This document shows, piece after piece, positions 37,615 through 48,198 of a stretch of 64,000 bases of DNA (positions are counted from its first letter, which is position 1; every line of letters starts with the position of its first letter). Both the position numbers and the translations under genes were made by a program. The notes below the pieces were generated by a model. It had not been told where the DNA came from. It did not search any database and was given only the letters and a program-made list of their open reading frames with translations. The stretch comes from Comamonas sp. SCN 65-56. GTDB taxonomy: Bacteria > Pseudomonadota > Gammaproteobacteria > Burkholderiales > Burkholderiaceae_C. The DNA lies in assembly GCF_001724135.1 (NCBI RefSeq), contig NZ_MEDS01000002.1, forward strand, positions 45,612 to 109,611, given 5' to 3'.

Positions 37615-38622
37615 ATGAGCGACCCGCAGAACACGCAAGGTCAAACCCCTCTTCGCATTGCCATTCTTGGCTATGGCAACCTGGGACGGGGTGTCGAGAA
37701 GGCGATTGCGAAGAACCCCGATACCCGACTGGTCGGGGTCTATACACGCCGCAACCCTGCGGATGTCCAACCCGGCAGCGGCGTGGCGGTGCATGGCGCG
37801 GGCGAGTTGCTGGCGCATAGTGGCGAGATCGACGTGCTCGTCCTCTGCGGCGGCTCCAAGGACGACCTGCCGGTGCAGACGCCCGAGTACGCGCGCCACT
37901 TCAACGTGGTGGACAGCTTTGATACGCACGCCCGCATTCCCGAGCATTTCGCCCGGGTGGATGCGGCGGCGCAGGCCGGCAAGACCACGGCGCTGATCTC
38001 CGCCGGTTGGGACCCGGGCATGTTCTCGGTGAATCGCGTGATGAGCGATGCCTTGCTGCCCGATGGCGCCACCTACACCTTCTGGGGCAAGGGCCTGAGC
38101 CAGGGGCACTCCGACGCCATCCGCCATGTGCCGGGCGTGGCCGGCGGTGTGCAATACACGATCCCGGTGGAGGCGGCGATGGAGAAGGTGCGCAGCGGCG
38201 TGCGGCCACAGTTGTCCACGCGCCAGAAGCACCTGCGCGAATGCTTCGTGGTGCTCAAGCCCGGCGTGGATGCCGAGGCGGTACGCCAGGCCATCGTGAC
38301 CATGCCGAATTACTTCAGCGACTACGACACCACGGTGCATTTCATCAGCGCCGAAGAACTCGCGCACAAGCATTCGGGCATGGCGCATGGCGGCTTCGTG
38401 ATCCACAGCGGTGCGACGTCGGACACCGCCAAGCATGTGATCGAGTACCGCCTGCAGCTGGACAGCAACCCGGAATTCACGTCCAGCGTGCTGGTGGCTG
38501 GCGCCCGGGCCGTGCACCGCCTGCACCAGGCTGGGCAATACGGCTGCAAGACGATGCTGGACCTCTCACCCGCCTTGCTTTCGCCCCGGAGCGCGGCGCA
38601 ATTGCGCGCCGAGTTCCTCTGA
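37615..38622 (+). CDS. ddh: meso-diaminopimelate D-dehydrogenase
   Basis: This 335-residue protein has a dinucleotide motif (IAILGYGNLGRGVEKAI), LVLCGGSKDDLPVQTPEYA and NVVDSFDTHARIP. The substrate-domain segment is SAGWDPGMFSVNRVMSDALL, followed by FWGKGLSQGHSDAIRHVPGV, all close to characterised meso-DAP dehydrogenases. It makes meso-diaminopimelate from tetrahydrodipicolinate, ammonia and NADPH in one step, bypassing the succinylase branch. No other lysine-pathway gene is nearby. Confidence 0.94.
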   Translation: MSDPQNTQGQTPLRIAILGYGNLGRGVEKAIAKNPDTRLVGVYTRRNPADVQPGSGVAVHGAGELLAHSGEIDVLVLCGGSKDDLPVQTPEYARHFNVVDSFDTHARIPEHFARVDAAAQAGKTTALISAGWDPGMFSVNRVMSDALLPDGATYTFWGKGLSQGHSDAIRHVPGVAGGVQYTIPVEAAMEKVRSGVRPQLSTRQKHLRECFVVLKPGVDAEAVRQAIVTMPNYFSDYDTTVHFISAEELAHKHSGMAHGGFVIHSGATSDTAKHVIEYRLQLDSNPEFTSSVLVAGARAVHRLHQAGQYGCKTMLDLSPALLSPRSAAQLRAEFL

Positions 38623-39063
38623 TCACACCCCGCCGGCGTTCGGGTGGCGCTGGCGGTATTTCCAGGGCGCGAGCGGGCGTTTTTGCGACCATAGCCCGCG
38701 CCGGTCGCGCCGGGCGCGCGCTGCCGCCGCAGCCACCCGGGGCCAGGCGCGCACCTGGCTGGGATGCATCCAGGCCAGACCTGCATTGGCTTGCTCCAGC
38801 GCCGCATCGCGCCCGCGGCAGCGCACCTGCGCGAGCGTGCGCTGGTATTTGTCGCGGCCCAATGCCTGCACTTCGGCGCGCTGGCGCAGGCACAGGGCGG
38901 CCAGGTGCTCGCGCGCTTGCCTGCCCCAGGCTTGGCGCAGTTCGGGCGCGTCTATGCTGGCGATGCGCACGCGCTGCACCGGCTGGCCGCCGCAGCGCAT
39001 GGAGAGCGAATCACCATCCCCGACCGCCACGATCAGGCAGAGGGCGATGGCGGCAGCCAGCAT
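38623..39063 (-). CDS. Thermonuclease-family (SNase-like) secreted nuclease
   Basis: This 146-residue protein has a short hydrophobic N-terminus (LAAAIALCLIVA) serving as signal or anchor. The SNase fold follows: VGDGDSLSM (metal Asp), RVRIASIDAPEL, GRQAREHLAALC and GRDKYQRTLAQVRC, where staphylococcal nuclease has its catalytic Arg and Glu region. It ends GLWSQKRPLAPWKYRQR. It abuts the ddh stop codon on the opposite strand. Confidence 0.85.
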   Translation of the reverse strand: MLAAAIALCLIVAVGDGDSLSMRCGGQPVQRVRIASIDAPELRQAWGRQAREHLAALCLRQRAEVQALGRDKYQRTLAQVRCRGRDAALEQANAGLAWMHPSQVRAWPRVAAAAARARRDRRGLWSQKRPLAPWKYRQRHPNAGGV

Positions 39064-39068
39064 GAATT

Positions 39069-39126
39069 TTGATTAAAAATGGCCACCAGCGCTTGTGTAT
39101 CAAGCGTTGGTAGCTATGGTAATTGC
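39069..39126 (-). repeat. Comamonadaceae-type palindromic repeat, copy 5
   Basis: TTTTGATTAAAAATGGCCACCAGCGCTTG...CAAGCGTTGGTAGCTATGG lies between the nuclease and suhB, with the same palindrome and AGCTATx end as the other copies. Its right edge reaches the suhB stop region. Confidence 0.65.
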
Positions 39127-39998
39127 TACACTTTCTGTGCTCCATCGCCTTGGGTCAGGCTGGCGTGAACGGCCATCTTTTCCTCGACACCCGCGAATTT
39201 GCTGTACTTGCCGAGCAATTTGACCAATTGGCCATAGATGCGCGCGGGTCCGGCGAGGCACTCGCGCTGCTCCAGGAAATCCGCCTCTCCGGTGAAGTTG
39301 CCCACCAGACCGCCGGCTTCGGTCACTAGCAGACTGCCCGCGGCCACATCCCAGATCGACAGACCGGTTTCAAAAAAGCCGTCGGTGAAGCCGGCCGCCA
39401 CGTAGGCTAGGTCGAGCGCCGCGGCACCCGGGCGGCGCAGGCCGTGGGTGTGCTGCATCACCTCGGCCATCATCTTCATGTAGCCGGCGAAGTCGTCGCC
39501 CGGACGGTACGGAAAGCCCGTTCCCAGCAGGCATTCCGACAGTCGGGTGCGCTTGGAGACGCGCATGCGGCGGTCGTTCATGAAGGCACCGCGCCCGCGT
39601 GTGGCGGTGAACAGGTCGTTGCGCGTGGGGTCGTAGACCACGCCATGCTCGATGCGCCCGCGCACCGACAGCGCAATGCTGATGCAGTAGACCGGAAAGC
39701 CGTGGATGAAATTCGTCGTGCCGTCCAGCGGGTCGATGATCCAGACATGCTCCGAATCCCGGGCGCCGTGCTGGCGGCCCGACTCTTCGGCCAGGATGCC
39801 GTGGCCCGGGTAGGCGGTCAGCAGGGTTTCAATGATGCTGGCTTCGCTCGCCTGATCGACTTCGGTCACGTAGTCGTTGATCTGCTTTTGCGACACGCGC
39901 ACCGCCTCCACATCGAGCGCGGCGCGGTTGATGATGGCGCCGGCGGCGCGTGCGGCCTTGATGGCCGTGTTCAGCATGGGGTGCAGGTTTGACGACAT
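39126..39998 (-). CDS. suhB: Inositol monophosphatase-family protein SuhB
   Basis: This 290-residue protein has [23 protein letters not shown], and the metal motif [18 protein letters not shown] second site is [17 protein letters not shown] followed by [18 protein letters not shown]. SuhB hydrolyses inositol-1-phosphate and in enterobacteria also joins rRNA antitermination complexes. It is divergent from the methyltransferase gene at 40096, an arrangement common in Burkholderiales. Confidence 0.95.
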   Translation of the reverse strand: MSSNLHPMLNTAIKAARAAGAIINRAALDVEAVRVSQKQINDYVTEVDQASEASIIETLLTAYPGHGILAEESGRQHGARDSEHVWIIDPLDGTTNFIHGFPVYCISIALSVRGRIEHGVVYDPTRNDLFTATRGRGAFMNDRRMRVSKRTRLSECLLGTGFPYRPGDDFAGYMKMMAEVMQHTHGLRRPGAAALDLAYVAAGFTDGFFETGLSIWDVAAGSLLVTEAGGLVGNFTGEADFLEQRECLAGPARIYGQLVKLLGKYSKFAGVEEKMAVHASLTQGDGAQKV

Positions 39999-40095
39999 GA
40001 AAAGGAACGCCCAAACAAAAAAGCGCGGCGATGCGCGCGGATGACCGTGATTTTAGTGGTCCGGTGAATTTCTGACGGCAGGCGACAATTCAACC

Positions 40096-40869
40096 ATGCG
40101 AACGCGCTTCATCCTGATCCAGACCAGCCATCCCGGCAACGTGGGCGCCGCAGCGCGCGCCATCAAGACCATGGGGTTTGATGACCTGGTGCTGGTGGCG
40201 CCGCGCTGGCCCAACGTGCTGCGCCGCGAGATCGCGATCCAGCGCGCCAGCGGCGCCACGGATGTGCTGGAGCGCGCACGCATCGTCGCCACGCTGGACG
40301 AAGCGCTCGATGGCATGCACCACCTGTGCGCCACCGCGATGACGCCGCGCGACTTCGGCCCGCCCACGCGCTCGCCCCGGGCACATTTCGATATGCTCCT
40401 GAAAACGCAGCTGAATGCGCAATGCAGTCAGGCGCCAAATGGCAATTTGGCTGAAGAATCTGGTGTTGCTTTCCTGTTTGGCAGCGAGCGCTTCGGCATG
40501 GCCAACAGCGACGTCTACCGCTGCCATGTGGCGCTGTCGATTCCGACGGCGCCGGAGTTCGGCTCGCTCAACCTGGCCGCGGCGGTGCAACTGGTGGCCT
40601 ATGAATGGCGCCAGGCACTGGGCGGCTTTGCCGTGCACGACGCCGCCAGCCACGGAACGCCGGCCGATGCGCGGCAGATGGCGGGCATGCTGGCCCACTG
40701 GCAACAGGCCCTGGTCGAGATCGGTTTTTTGGACCCGGCAGCGCCCAAGAAACTCATGCCCAGGCTGAATCAGCTGTTCAATCGCGCGAGCCCGAGCGAG
40801 GAAGACATCCATATCCTGCGCGGCATCGCCAAGACCATGATGACGCTTGGCGCCAGACAGCCCCATTGA
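40096..40869 (+). CDS. SPOUT RNA methyltransferase, TrmJ-like
   Basis: This 257-residue protein starts with FILIQTSHPGNVGAAARAIK and KTMGFDDLVLVAPRWPN. The SPOUT cofactor knot is made by VAFLFGSERFGMANSDVYRC, then ALSIPTAPEFGSLNLAAAVQ, all typical of TrmJ, which 2'-O-methylates tRNA position 32. Between residues about 95 and 120 (LLKTQLNAQCSQAPNGNLAE) is a stretch not typical of the family; the DNA there looks like a decayed intergenic repeat. suhB is divergent upstream and cysE follows. Confidence 0.9.
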   Translation: MRTRFILIQTSHPGNVGAAARAIKTMGFDDLVLVAPRWPNVLRREIAIQRASGATDVLERARIVATLDEALDGMHHLCATAMTPRDFGPPTRSPRAHFDMLLKTQLNAQCSQAPNGNLAEESGVAFLFGSERFGMANSDVYRCHVALSIPTAPEFGSLNLAAAVQLVAYEWRQALGGFAVHDAASHGTPADARQMAGMLAHWQQALVEIGFLDPAAPKKLMPRLNQLFNRASPSEEDIHILRGIAKTMMTLGARQPH

Positions 40870-40932
40870 CCGGCATGCGCCTGCACGCAGGCGCGTTGCT
40901 CACTACACTGCACGCCTTCACAGCGCCTGCCC

Positions 40933-41721
40933 ATGTTTTCCAGAATCCGCTCCGACATCCAGTGCATCCTCTCGCGCGACCCGGCGGCGCGCAGCAGTTG
41001 GGAAGTGATCACCTGCTACCCCGGCCTGCATGCCATCTGGCTGCACCGGCCGGCGCATTGGTGCTGGAGGCACGGGCTGCGCTGGCTGGGGCGCTTCATC
41101 TCGCACCTCGCGCGCTGGGCCACCGGCATCGAAATCCATCCCGGCGCGGTGCTGGGCGAGCGCGTGTTCATCGACCACGGCATGGGCGTGGTCATCGGCG
41201 AGACGGCCGAGGTCGGCGACGGCTGCACCATCTACCACGGCGTGACGCTGGGCGGCACCTCGCTGTACAAGGGTGAAAAACGCCACCCCACGCTTGGGCG
41301 CAACGTGGTCGTGAGTGCTGGCGCCAAGGTGCTGGGCGGCTTTACCGTGGGCGATGACGCCAAGATCGGCAGCAACGCCGTCGTCATCAAGCCGGTGCCG
41401 GCGGGCGCCACCGCGGTGGGTATTCCGGCGCGCATCATCGCCTCGCACAAGGACCACGGTGCCGATGTCACCGAATCGCAGGCGGAAGGCGCAAAAGGCT
41501 TCAGCGCCTATGGCGTGACGCCGCAGCAGGACGATCCGCTGGCGCTGGCGCTGCGCAGCCTGGCCGACTCGGCCGCCGGGCAGGAGCAGCAGATCGCGTT
41601 GCTCTGGCAGGCGATAGAAAAACTCTCCGGCCTGCAGCACGGGCCCGATTGCGTGCCGCCCGACGCCCACGTCACCGCCCGCTTCGGGGCGGAAAAGGTC
41701 AGTGACATCCTGGGCAAGTAG
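40933..41721 (+). CDS. cysE: Serine O-acetyltransferase
   Basis: This 262-residue enzyme has an N-terminal helical part (residues 1-60) followed by a left-handed beta-helix with hexapeptide repeats ([40 protein letters not shown]). The catalytic His region [18 protein letters not shown] follows. It acetylates serine for cysteine synthesis. The C-terminal 90 residues beyond the repeat are longer than in the shortest CysE forms. Confidence 0.95.
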   Translation: MFSRIRSDIQCILSRDPAARSSWEVITCYPGLHAIWLHRPAHWCWRHGLRWLGRFISHLARWATGIEIHPGAVLGERVFIDHGMGVVIGETAEVGDGCTIYHGVTLGGTSLYKGEKRHPTLGRNVVVSAGAKVLGGFTVGDDAKIGSNAVVIKPVPAGATAVGIPARIIASHKDHGADVTESQAEGAKGFSAYGVTPQQDDPLALALRSLADSAAGQEQQIALLWQAIEKLSGLQHGPDCVPPDAHVTARFGAEKVSDILGK

Positions 41722-41925
41722 GCGCCGTGAGCAGGCGACTGCGAGCGCAGGCGCTTCGCTACAATAGAAGGCTTTTCACGATGGACTGGCCTCTGGCTTG
41801 GTGGTTGCCAAGCGCCGCGGGTCGCGAGCGCCGCGTGAAGACCGAGAGACACCCTGGAGCGCCAGCTGGCACGCCGCAGTGCGATGCAGCGGGCGCGTGC
41901 GCACACCGACCGACACAAAGGAACC

Positions 41926-43239
41926 ATGATGGCCGTCACCGTTGAAACATTGGAAAAGCTCGAACGCAAGATCACGCTCAGCCTGCCTGCGGCAAGCATC
42001 CAGGGCGAGGTCCAGGGGCGCCTCAAGCGCCTGGCGCGCACCGTGAAGATGGATGGTTTTCGTCCCGGCAAGGTGCCGCTGAGCGTGGTGGCGCAGCGCT
42101 ACGGCTATTCGGTGCAGTATGAAGTCATCAACGACAAGGTCGGCGAGGCGTTCTCACAGGCCGCCAACGAGGCCAAGCTGCGCGTGGCGGGCCAGCCGCG
42201 CATTTCCGAGAAGGATGGCGCGGCCGAAGGCGAAATGGCGTTTGACGCGGTGTTCGAGGTCTACCCGGAAGTCAAGATTGGCGACCTGGCGGAGGCCGAG
42301 ATCGACAAGCTGACGGCTGCCGTGGACGACGCCGCCGTCGACCGCACGCTGGACATCCTGCGCAAGCAGCGCCGCACCTTCGCCCAGCGCGCCCAGGGAA
42401 CGCCTGCCGCGGATGGTGACCGCGTGACGGTAGATTTCGAGGGCAAGATCGACGGCGAGCCGTTTGCCGGCGGCAAGGCCGAGGCCTTTCAGTTCCTGGT
42501 CGGCGAAGGCCAGATGCTCAAGGAGTTCGAGGATGCCGTGCGCGGCATGAAGGTGGGCGAGAGCAAGACCTTCCCGCTCGCCTTCCCCGAGGACTACCAC
42601 GGCAAGGATGTGGCCGGCAAGACGGCGGATTTCCTGGTCACGGTCAAGAACATCGAGGCGGCGCACCTGCCCGAGGTGACCGAGCAATTCGTCAAGTCCC
42701 TGGGTATCGAAGGCGGCACGGTGGAGAGCCTGCGCGCCGATGTGCGCAAGAACCTCGAGCGCGAGGTGAAATTCCGCGTGCAGTCGCGCAACAAGGCGGC
42801 GGTGATGGATGCCCTGATGGCCAGGGCGGAGCTGGAATTGCCCCAGAGCATCGTGCAGGCCGAGGTGCAGCGCCTGCTGGAAGCGGCACGCGCTGACCTC
42901 AAGTCCCGCGGCATCAAGGATGCGGAGGCCGCCCAGATCCCCGAGGATGTGGTGCGCCCGCAGGCCGAGCGCCGCGTGCGCCTGGGTCTGGTGGTGGCCG
43001 AGCTGGTGCGCGCCAATGAGCTGCAGGCCCAGCCCGAGCAGCTCAAGGCGCATGTGCAGGAGCTTGCCTCCAGCTACGAGAAGCCCGAGGACGTGGTCAA
43101 GTGGTACTACGGCGACCGCGACCGCCTGGCCGAGGCCGAGGCGGTGGTGGTGGAGAACAATGTGACCGATTTCGTGCTGGGCAAGGCCAAGGTCAGCGAG
43201 AAGTCGGTCTCGTTTGACGAACTGATGGCGCAGAACTGA
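41926..43239 (+). CDS. tig: Trigger factor (ribosome-associated chaperone and prolyl isomerase)
   Basis: This 437-residue protein has the ribosome-binding domain with the signature [16 protein letters not shown] (about residues 44-59). A FKBP-type isomerase domain (about 150-250) is followed by [20 protein letters not shown] and [19 protein letters not shown], and a helical substrate-holding C-terminus. It binds nascent chains at the ribosome exit. AAAGGA precedes ATG 41926; the ATG at 41929 is nearly as well spaced. It heads the tig-clpP-clpX-lon cluster. Confidence 0.96.
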   Translation: MMAVTVETLEKLERKITLSLPAASIQGEVQGRLKRLARTVKMDGFRPGKVPLSVVAQRYGYSVQYEVINDKVGEAFSQAANEAKLRVAGQPRISEKDGAAEGEMAFDAVFEVYPEVKIGDLAEAEIDKLTAAVDDAAVDRTLDILRKQRRTFAQRAQGTPAADGDRVTVDFEGKIDGEPFAGGKAEAFQFLVGEGQMLKEFEDAVRGMKVGESKTFPLAFPEDYHGKDVAGKTADFLVTVKNIEAAHLPEVTEQFVKSLGIEGGTVESLRADVRKNLEREVKFRVQSRNKAAVMDALMARAELELPQSIVQAEVQRLLEAARADLKSRGIKDAEAAQIPEDVVRPQAERRVRLGLVVAELVRANELQAQPEQLKAHVQELASSYEKPEDVVKWYYGDRDRLAEAEAVVVENNVTDFVLGKAKVSEKSVSFDELMAQN

Positions 43240-43265
43240 TTGCCGCAACCGGCGCCAACCCGTGC

Positions 43266-43299
43266 GATGGGGCTTGCACCAGCCGGTGCAGGCCCCATC
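43266..43299 (+). terminator. Terminator-like hairpin after tig
   Basis: GATGGGGCTTGCACC (43266-43280) pairs with GGTGCAGGCCCCATC (43285-43299) with one mismatch around AGCC. Only a short T-run (TGTTTG) follows, so read-through into clpP is likely. Confidence 0.5.
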
Positions 43300-43337
43300 T
43301 GTTTGCGGCTACAGTCAGCGATTCATTGGAGAACTGC

Positions 43338-43946
43338 ATGAGTGCACAGGATACGAAGGCATTGGGGTTGATCCCCATGGTGGTGGAGCAATCGGGGCGC
43401 GGCGAGCGTTCCTACGACATTTATTCGCGCCTGCTCAAGGAGCGCGTGGTGTTCCTGGTCGGCGAGGTCAATGACCAGACCGCCAACCTGGTCGTCGCGC
43501 AGCTGCTGTTCCTGGAAAGCGAAAACCCGGACAAGGATATTTCGCTGTACATCAACTCCCCCGGCGGCAGCGTGACCGCCGGCATGTCGATTTACGACAC
43601 CATGCAGTTCATCAAGCCCGATGTCTCCACCATGTGCCTGGGCTTTGCCGCCAGCATGGGCGCCTTCCTGTTGGCTGCCGGTGCCAAGGACAAGCGCTAT
43701 TGCCTGCCCAACAGCAAGGTCATGATCCACCAGGTGCTGGGCGGCGCGCGCGGCCAGGCGACCGACATCGAGATCCAGGCGCGCGACATCCTGCGCACCA
43801 AGGAGCAGTTGAACCGCATTCTGGCCGAGCGTACCGGTCAGCCCTACGACAAGGTGGTGCACGACACCGAGCGCGACTACTACATGACCGCCGATGAGGC
43901 AAAAACCTACGGAATCGTGGATCAGGTCATCGCCAGGCGCTCCTGA
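43338..43946 (+). CDS. clpP: ATP-dependent Clp protease proteolytic subunit
   Basis: This 202-residue serine protease has [39 protein letters not shown], the catalytic Ser in [14 protein letters not shown], His in [10 protein letters not shown] and the Asp-region [18 protein letters not shown]. The ATG at 43338 follows TTGGAGA; a TTG four codons upstream is part of that site. It forms the tetradecameric barrel that works with ClpX, encoded next. Confidence 0.97.
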   Translation: MSAQDTKALGLIPMVVEQSGRGERSYDIYSRLLKERVVFLVGEVNDQTANLVVAQLLFLESENPDKDISLYINSPGGSVTAGMSIYDTMQFIKPDVSTMCLGFAASMGAFLLAAGAKDKRYCLPNSKVMIHQVLGGARGQATDIEIQARDILRTKEQLNRILAERTGQPYDKVVHDTERDYYMTADEAKTYGIVDQVIARRS

Positions 43947-43966
43947 TTCCCTGGCGCTCCAAGGGC

Positions 43967-43995
43967 GGCGTTTCCCCTGCGGGAAGCGCCGTTTT
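43967..43995 (+). terminator. Hairpin between clpP and clpX
   Basis: GGCGTTTCCC (43967-43976) pairs with GGGAAGCGCC (43981-43990) with one G-T pair around CTGC, followed by GTTTTC. It is a probable attenuating terminator. Confidence 0.6.
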
Positions 43996-44042
43996 CAATT
44001 GAGTATCATCACTTCACGTTCTGCGTTCCAAGGCATTGCCCC

Positions 44043-45308
44043 ATGGCCGAAAAAAAAGGCTCTTCCAGCGAAAAAACCCTGTACTGCTCGTTTTGCGGCA
44101 AGAGCCAGCATGAAGTCAAGAAACTGATTGCCGGGCCGTCGGTGTTCATCTGCGACGAGTGCATTGACCTGTGCAACGAAATCATTCGTGATGAGCAGCC
44201 CGCGCTCGACGCGAACCAGACCGGCCGCGCAGACCTGCCCACGCCGGCCGATATCAAGACCAATCTGGACAGCTACGTGATCGGCCAGGAGCAGGCCAAG
44301 CGCACCCTGGCGGTGGCGGTCTACAACCACTACAAGCGCCTGCGCCACAAGGAGCATGCGGGCAAGGACGATGTCGAGCTCTCCAAGAGCAACATTCTCC
44401 TGATCGGCCCCACCGGCTCGGGCAAGACGCTGTTGGCGCAGACCCTGGCGCGCCAGCTCGACGTGCCGTTCGTGATGGCCGATGCCACCACGCTGACCGA
44501 AGCCGGCTACGTCGGCGAGGATGTCGAGAACATCATCAGCAAGCTGCTGCAGAACTGCAACTACGACGTCGAGCGAGCGCAGCGCGGCATTGTCTACATC
44601 GACGAGATCGACAAGATCACGCGCAAGAGCGACAACCCGAGCATCACGCGCGATGTCTCCGGCGAGGGCGTTCAGCAGGCGCTGCTCAAGCTCATCGAAG
44701 GCACCATGGCCAGCGTTCCGCCGCAGGGCGGCAGAAAGCACCCGAACCAGGATTTTTTGCAGGTGGATACCACCAACATCCTGTTCATCTGCGGCGGCGC
44801 TTTCGCGGGGCTGGAAAAAGTGATCGAGAACCGCACCGAGGCCTCGGGCATAGGCTTTGGTGCCACCGTCAGGAGCAAGAAACAGCGCTCATTGACCGAG
44901 GTGTTCCAGGACATCGAGCCCGAGGACCTGATCAAGTTCGGCCTGATTCCGGAGCTTGTGGGACGCATGCCGGTGGTGGCTGCGCTGGCCGAACTGGCCG
45001 AGGATGCCTTGGTGCAAATCCTCACCGAACCCAAGAATGCGCTGGTCAAGCAGTACGCGGCGCTCCTGGCGATGGAGGGGGTGGAGCTGGAAATCCGCCC
45101 GGCGGCGCTCAAGGCGATTGCGCGCAAGGCGATTGCCCGCAAGACCGGTGCGCGCGGCTTGCGCTCGATTCTTGAACAATCGCTGATCGGCACCATGTTT
45201 GACCTGCCCAACGCCGTCAATGTGGAGAAGGTGGTGGTCGACGAGTCCTCCATCGAGGAAGACAAGGCGCCGCTGCTGGTCTATCGCGAAGCGGCCAAGA
45301 AGGCTTGA
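44043..45308 (+). CDS. clpX: ATP-dependent Clp protease ATP-binding subunit ClpX
   Basis: This 421-residue AAA+ unfoldase has a zinc-binding domain of four Cys ([27 protein letters not shown]), Walker [13 protein letters not shown], Walker [12 protein letters not shown] and the pore loop region. The C-terminal part includes [13 protein letters not shown]. It recognises and unfolds tagged proteins for ClpP. The ATG at 44043 is in the usual place after CCCC. Confidence 0.97.
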   Translation: MAEKKGSSSEKTLYCSFCGKSQHEVKKLIAGPSVFICDECIDLCNEIIRDEQPALDANQTGRADLPTPADIKTNLDSYVIGQEQAKRTLAVAVYNHYKRLRHKEHAGKDDVELSKSNILLIGPTGSGKTLLAQTLARQLDVPFVMADATTLTEAGYVGEDVENIISKLLQNCNYDVERAQRGIVYIDEIDKITRKSDNPSITRDVSGEGVQQALLKLIEGTMASVPPQGGRKHPNQDFLQVDTTNILFICGGAFAGLEKVIENRTEASGIGFGATVRSKKQRSLTEVFQDIEPEDLIKFGLIPELVGRMPVVAALAELAEDALVQILTEPKNALVKQYAALLAMEGVELEIRPAALKAIARKAIARKTGARGLRSILEQSLIGTMFDLPNAVNVEKVVVDESSIEEDKAPLLVYREAAKKA

Positions 45309-45318
45309 TTTTGAGCGG

Positions 45319-45357
45319 TGCGGGCGGCGTTGCCGCTGCCGCACGCTTTTCTTTTTC
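45319..45357 (+). terminator. Terminator-like hairpin between clpX and lon
   Basis: GTGCGG (45319-45324) pairs with CCGCAC (45340-45345), with an inner GCGGC/GCCGC stem and a T-rich tail (CTTTTCTTTTTC). It suggests that lon is transcribed partly on its own. Confidence 0.6.
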
Positions 45358-45395
45358 TGGTCTTGCTCCGGCAAGGCCGTCTGTGAGGATTGCCC

Positions 45396-47825
45396 ATGCT
45401 TGGACCGACACCCCCGCCGGATTCCGCCATCGTCTTGCCGCTCCTGCCGCTGCGCGACGTGGTGGTGTTCCCGCACATGGTGATTCCCCTGTTCGTCGGC
45501 CGCGCCAAGAGCATTAAGGCGCTGGAAGTGGCGATGGGTACGGATCGCAAGATCATGCTGGTGGCGCAGAAGGCCGCCGCCAAGGACGAACCGCAGGCCG
45601 AAGACCTGTTCGACATCGGTTGCGTGTCAACGATCTTGCAGATGCTCAAGCTCCCCGATGGCACGGTGAAGGTGCTGGTCGAGGGGCAGCAGCGCGCGCA
45701 GTTGCAGGATGTCACTGAAGGTGAAACCCATGCGAGCGCCACGGTGCGCGTTGCGCCCGTGCCTGTGGTGCCCGAGCGCAAGGCGGCCGAGCTGGAGGCG
45801 CTGCGCCGCGCGGTGATGCAGCAGTTCGACCAGTACGTCAAGCTCAACAAGAAAATTCCCAACGAGATCTCCACCTCGATTTCCGGCATTGACGATGCCG
45901 GCCGCATGGCAGACACCATCGCCGCGCACATGCCGCTCAAGCTGGAGGACAAGCAGCATGTGCTGGCGCTCGCCGAGGTCAAGCCGCGCCTGGAAAACCT
46001 GTTCGAGCAACTCGAGCGCGAGGTCGATATCCTCAACGTCGACAAGAAGATCCGCGGCCGCGTCAAGCGCCAGATGGAAAAGAACCAGCGCGATTTCTAT
46101 CTCAACGAGCAGGTCAAGGCGATTCAGAAGGAGCTGGGCGAGGGCGAGAACGGCGCCGATATCGAGGAGATCGAAAAGCGCATCAAGGCCGCCAAGATGC
46201 CCAAGGAGGCGCTCAAGAAGGCCGAGGGCGAGCTCAAGAAGCTCAAGCTGATGTCGCCCATGTCGGCCGAGGCCACCGTGGTGCGCAACTACATCGATGT
46301 GCTTTGCGACCTGCCCTGGGGGAAAAAGACCAAGGTCAAGCAGGACCTGGTTCGCGCTGAAGAGGTCCTCAACGAAGACCACTTCGGTCTGGAGAAGGTC
46401 AAGGACCGCATCCTTGAATATCTTGCCGTGCAGCAGCGCGTGGACAAGGTCAAGGCGCCCATCCTGTGCCTGGTCGGGCCGCCGGGCGTGGGCAAGACAT
46501 CTCTGGGCCAGTCGATTGCCAAGGCTACCGGGCGCAAGTACGTGCGCATGGCGCTGGGCGGCATGCGCGACGAGGCCGAGATCCGCGGGCACCGGCGCAC
46601 CTATATTGGCGCGATGCCGGGCAAGGTGCTGCAGAGCCTGACCAAGGCGGGTGCGAAAAATCCGCTGTTCCTGCTCGACGAGATCGACAAGATCGGCATG
46701 GATTTCCGCGGCGATCCGTCGAGCGCGCTGCTCGAGGTGCTCGATCCGGAGCAGAACCACAAATTTGCCGATCACTATGTCGAGCTGGATTTTGATCTCT
46801 CGGACGTGATGTTCGTGGCGACGTCCAATTCGATGAACATCCCGCCGGCCTTGCTTGATCGCATGGAGGTCATTCGCCTGGCGGGTTACACCGAGGATGA
46901 AAAGGCCAACATCGCTGCGCGCTACCTGCTGCCCAAGCAGATGCAGAGCAATGGCCTGAAGGATGGCGAGCTGCATGTGCACGAAGACGCGATCATCGAC
47001 ATCGTGCGCTACTACACGCGCGAGGCCGGCGTGCGCTCGCTCGAACGCGAACTCTCCAAGATCTGCCGCAAGGTGGTCAAGGGCCTGCTGCTCAAGAAGC
47101 TCAAGCCCTGCGTGGAAGTGGATGCCAGGAGCCTGGCCGAATACCTGGGCGTGCGCAAGTTCACTTACGGTCGTGCCGAGCAGAAGAACCAGGTCGGACA
47201 GGTCGTCGGTCTGGCATGGACGGAGGTCGGTGGTGACTTGCTCACCATCGAGGTCGCCACCATGCCGGGCAAGGGCGTGATCCAGCGCACCGGATCGCTG
47301 GGCGATGTGATGAAGGAGTCGGTCGAGGCGGCGCGCACCGTGGTGCGTTCACGCGCCCACGCACTCGGTCTGCGTGACGAAGTGTTCGAAAAGCGCGATC
47401 TGCACATCCACGTGCCTGACGGCGCCACGCCCAAGGACGGGCCGAGCGCCGGTATCGCGATGGCGACGGCCCTGGTCTCGGCGCTGACGGGCATCCCGGT
47501 CCGATCGGACGTGGCGATGACCGGTGAAATCACGCTGCGCGGCGAAGTGACGGCGATCGGCGGTCTGAAGGAAAAGCTGCTCGCGGCATTGCGCGGTGGC
47601 ATCAAGACGGTGATGATTCCCGAGGAGAACGTCAAGGACCTGCAGGAAATTCCGGACAATGTGAAGAAGGGGTTGGACATCGTCCCGGTGCGCTGGATCG
47701 ACAAGGTGCTGGAGATTGCGCTGGAGCGCAAGCCGGTGCCATTGACCGAAGAGGAAATTGCCGCGGCGGCGGCCGTTGCACCCGCGGCGCCGGCCCCTGT
47801 TTCGGCCCGATCGACAAAACATTGA
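45396..47825 (+). CDS. lon: ATP-dependent protease Lon
   Basis: This 809-residue protein has an N-terminal substrate-recruiting domain ([20 protein letters not shown]), a coiled segment (about residues 190-300), and Walker [21 protein letters not shown] with Walker [14 protein letters not shown]. The C-terminal serine-lysine protease domain has [20 protein letters not shown] (catalytic Ser) and [14 protein letters not shown] (Lys region). It degrades damaged and regulatory proteins. GAGG precedes the ATG at 45396; a TTG at 45390 is the alternative. Confidence 0.97.
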   Translation: MLGPTPPPDSAIVLPLLPLRDVVVFPHMVIPLFVGRAKSIKALEVAMGTDRKIMLVAQKAAAKDEPQAEDLFDIGCVSTILQMLKLPDGTVKVLVEGQQRAQLQDVTEGETHASATVRVAPVPVVPERKAAELEALRRAVMQQFDQYVKLNKKIPNEISTSISGIDDAGRMADTIAAHMPLKLEDKQHVLALAEVKPRLENLFEQLEREVDILNVDKKIRGRVKRQMEKNQRDFYLNEQVKAIQKELGEGENGADIEEIEKRIKAAKMPKEALKKAEGELKKLKLMSPMSAEATVVRNYIDVLCDLPWGKKTKVKQDLVRAEEVLNEDHFGLEKVKDRILEYLAVQQRVDKVKAPILCLVGPPGVGKTSLGQSIAKATGRKYVRMALGGMRDEAEIRGHRRTYIGAMPGKVLQSLTKAGAKNPLFLLDEIDKIGMDFRGDPSSALLEVLDPEQNHKFADHYVELDFDLSDVMFVATSNSMNIPPALLDRMEVIRLAGYTEDEKANIAARYLLPKQMQSNGLKDGELHVHEDAIIDIVRYYTREAGVRSLERELSKICRKVVKGLLLKKLKPCVEVDARSLAEYLGVRKFTYGRAEQKNQVGQVVGLAWTEVGGDLLTIEVATMPGKGVIQRTGSLGDVMKESVEAARTVVRSRAHALGLRDEVFEKRDLHIHVPDGATPKDGPSAGIAMATALVSALTGIPVRSDVAMTGEITLRGEVTAIGGLKEKLLAALRGGIKTVMIPEENVKDLQEIPDNVKKGLDIVPVRWIDKVLEIALERKPVPLTEEEIAAAAAVAPAAPAPVSARSTKH

Positions 47826-47856
47826 GAAATTGCTGCGAAGCGGGCTGAAAACCCCC

Positions 47857-47862
47857 TATAAT
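47857..47862 (+). promoter_or_regulatory. -10 element of the tRNA-Gly gene
   Basis: A consensus TATAAT lies 36 bases before the tRNA, with a poor -35 (TGCGAA, 47834-47839) at 17 bases. Transcription should begin near 47869. Confidence 0.6.
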
Positions 47863-47897
47863 CGCAATCTTCCTGCAGGGCAAGCGCCTTGCAGTAC

Positions 47898-47973
47898 GCG
47901 GGAATAGCTCAGTTGGTAGAGCGCAACCTTGCCAAGGTTGAGGTCGCGAGTTCGAGCCTCGTTTCCCGCTCCA
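47898..47973 (+). tRNA. tRNA-Gly (anticodon GCC)
   Basis: GCGGGAA pairs with TTCCCGC in the acceptor stem. The anticodon loop is CTTGCCAAG with GCC; the T-arm is GAGTTCGAGCCTC, and CCA is encoded. It is 76 bases long. Its 3' end is the insertion site of the downstream element. Confidence 0.98.
47956..47973 (+). repeat. attL: 3' 18 bases of tRNA-Gly
   Basis: GCCTCGTTTCCCGCTCCA is the last 18 bases of the tRNA. From memory, ICEclc integrates at an 18-bp repeat of the tRNA-Gly(GCC) 3' end that differs at one base. The integrase gene starts 226 bases downstream, pointing away from the tRNA. The other copy (attR) must lie beyond the window. Confidence 0.75.
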
Positions 47974-48014
47974 ATTTATGATCTACAGACTTCCACTGGG
48001 GTCTGTAAGTCGTT

Positions 48015-48042
48015 GAAAAAAGGAGCTTCGGCTCCTTTTTTC
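48015..48042 (+). terminator. Rho-independent terminator after tRNA-Gly
   Basis: GAAAAAAGGAGC (48015-48026) pairs with GCTCCTTTTTTC (48031-48042) around a TTCG tetraloop, with T-runs on both strands. It ends the tRNA transcript and insulates the integrase; the rest of 47974-48198 shows no gene. Confidence 0.85.
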
Positions 48043-48198
48043 ATTCCAGCAAAAGCCACGGAAATCCACCGACAGCCAGCGTTTTTGAGGCCAAAAACAA
48101 GGCCAAAGAATACGGGTGGTTCCGGTGCCGGGTTCTTGCTGGGGTTGGATCGGGATGACCAGCAGCATCGGGCCTAAGTCCAAGACTTAGGAGCTTCG

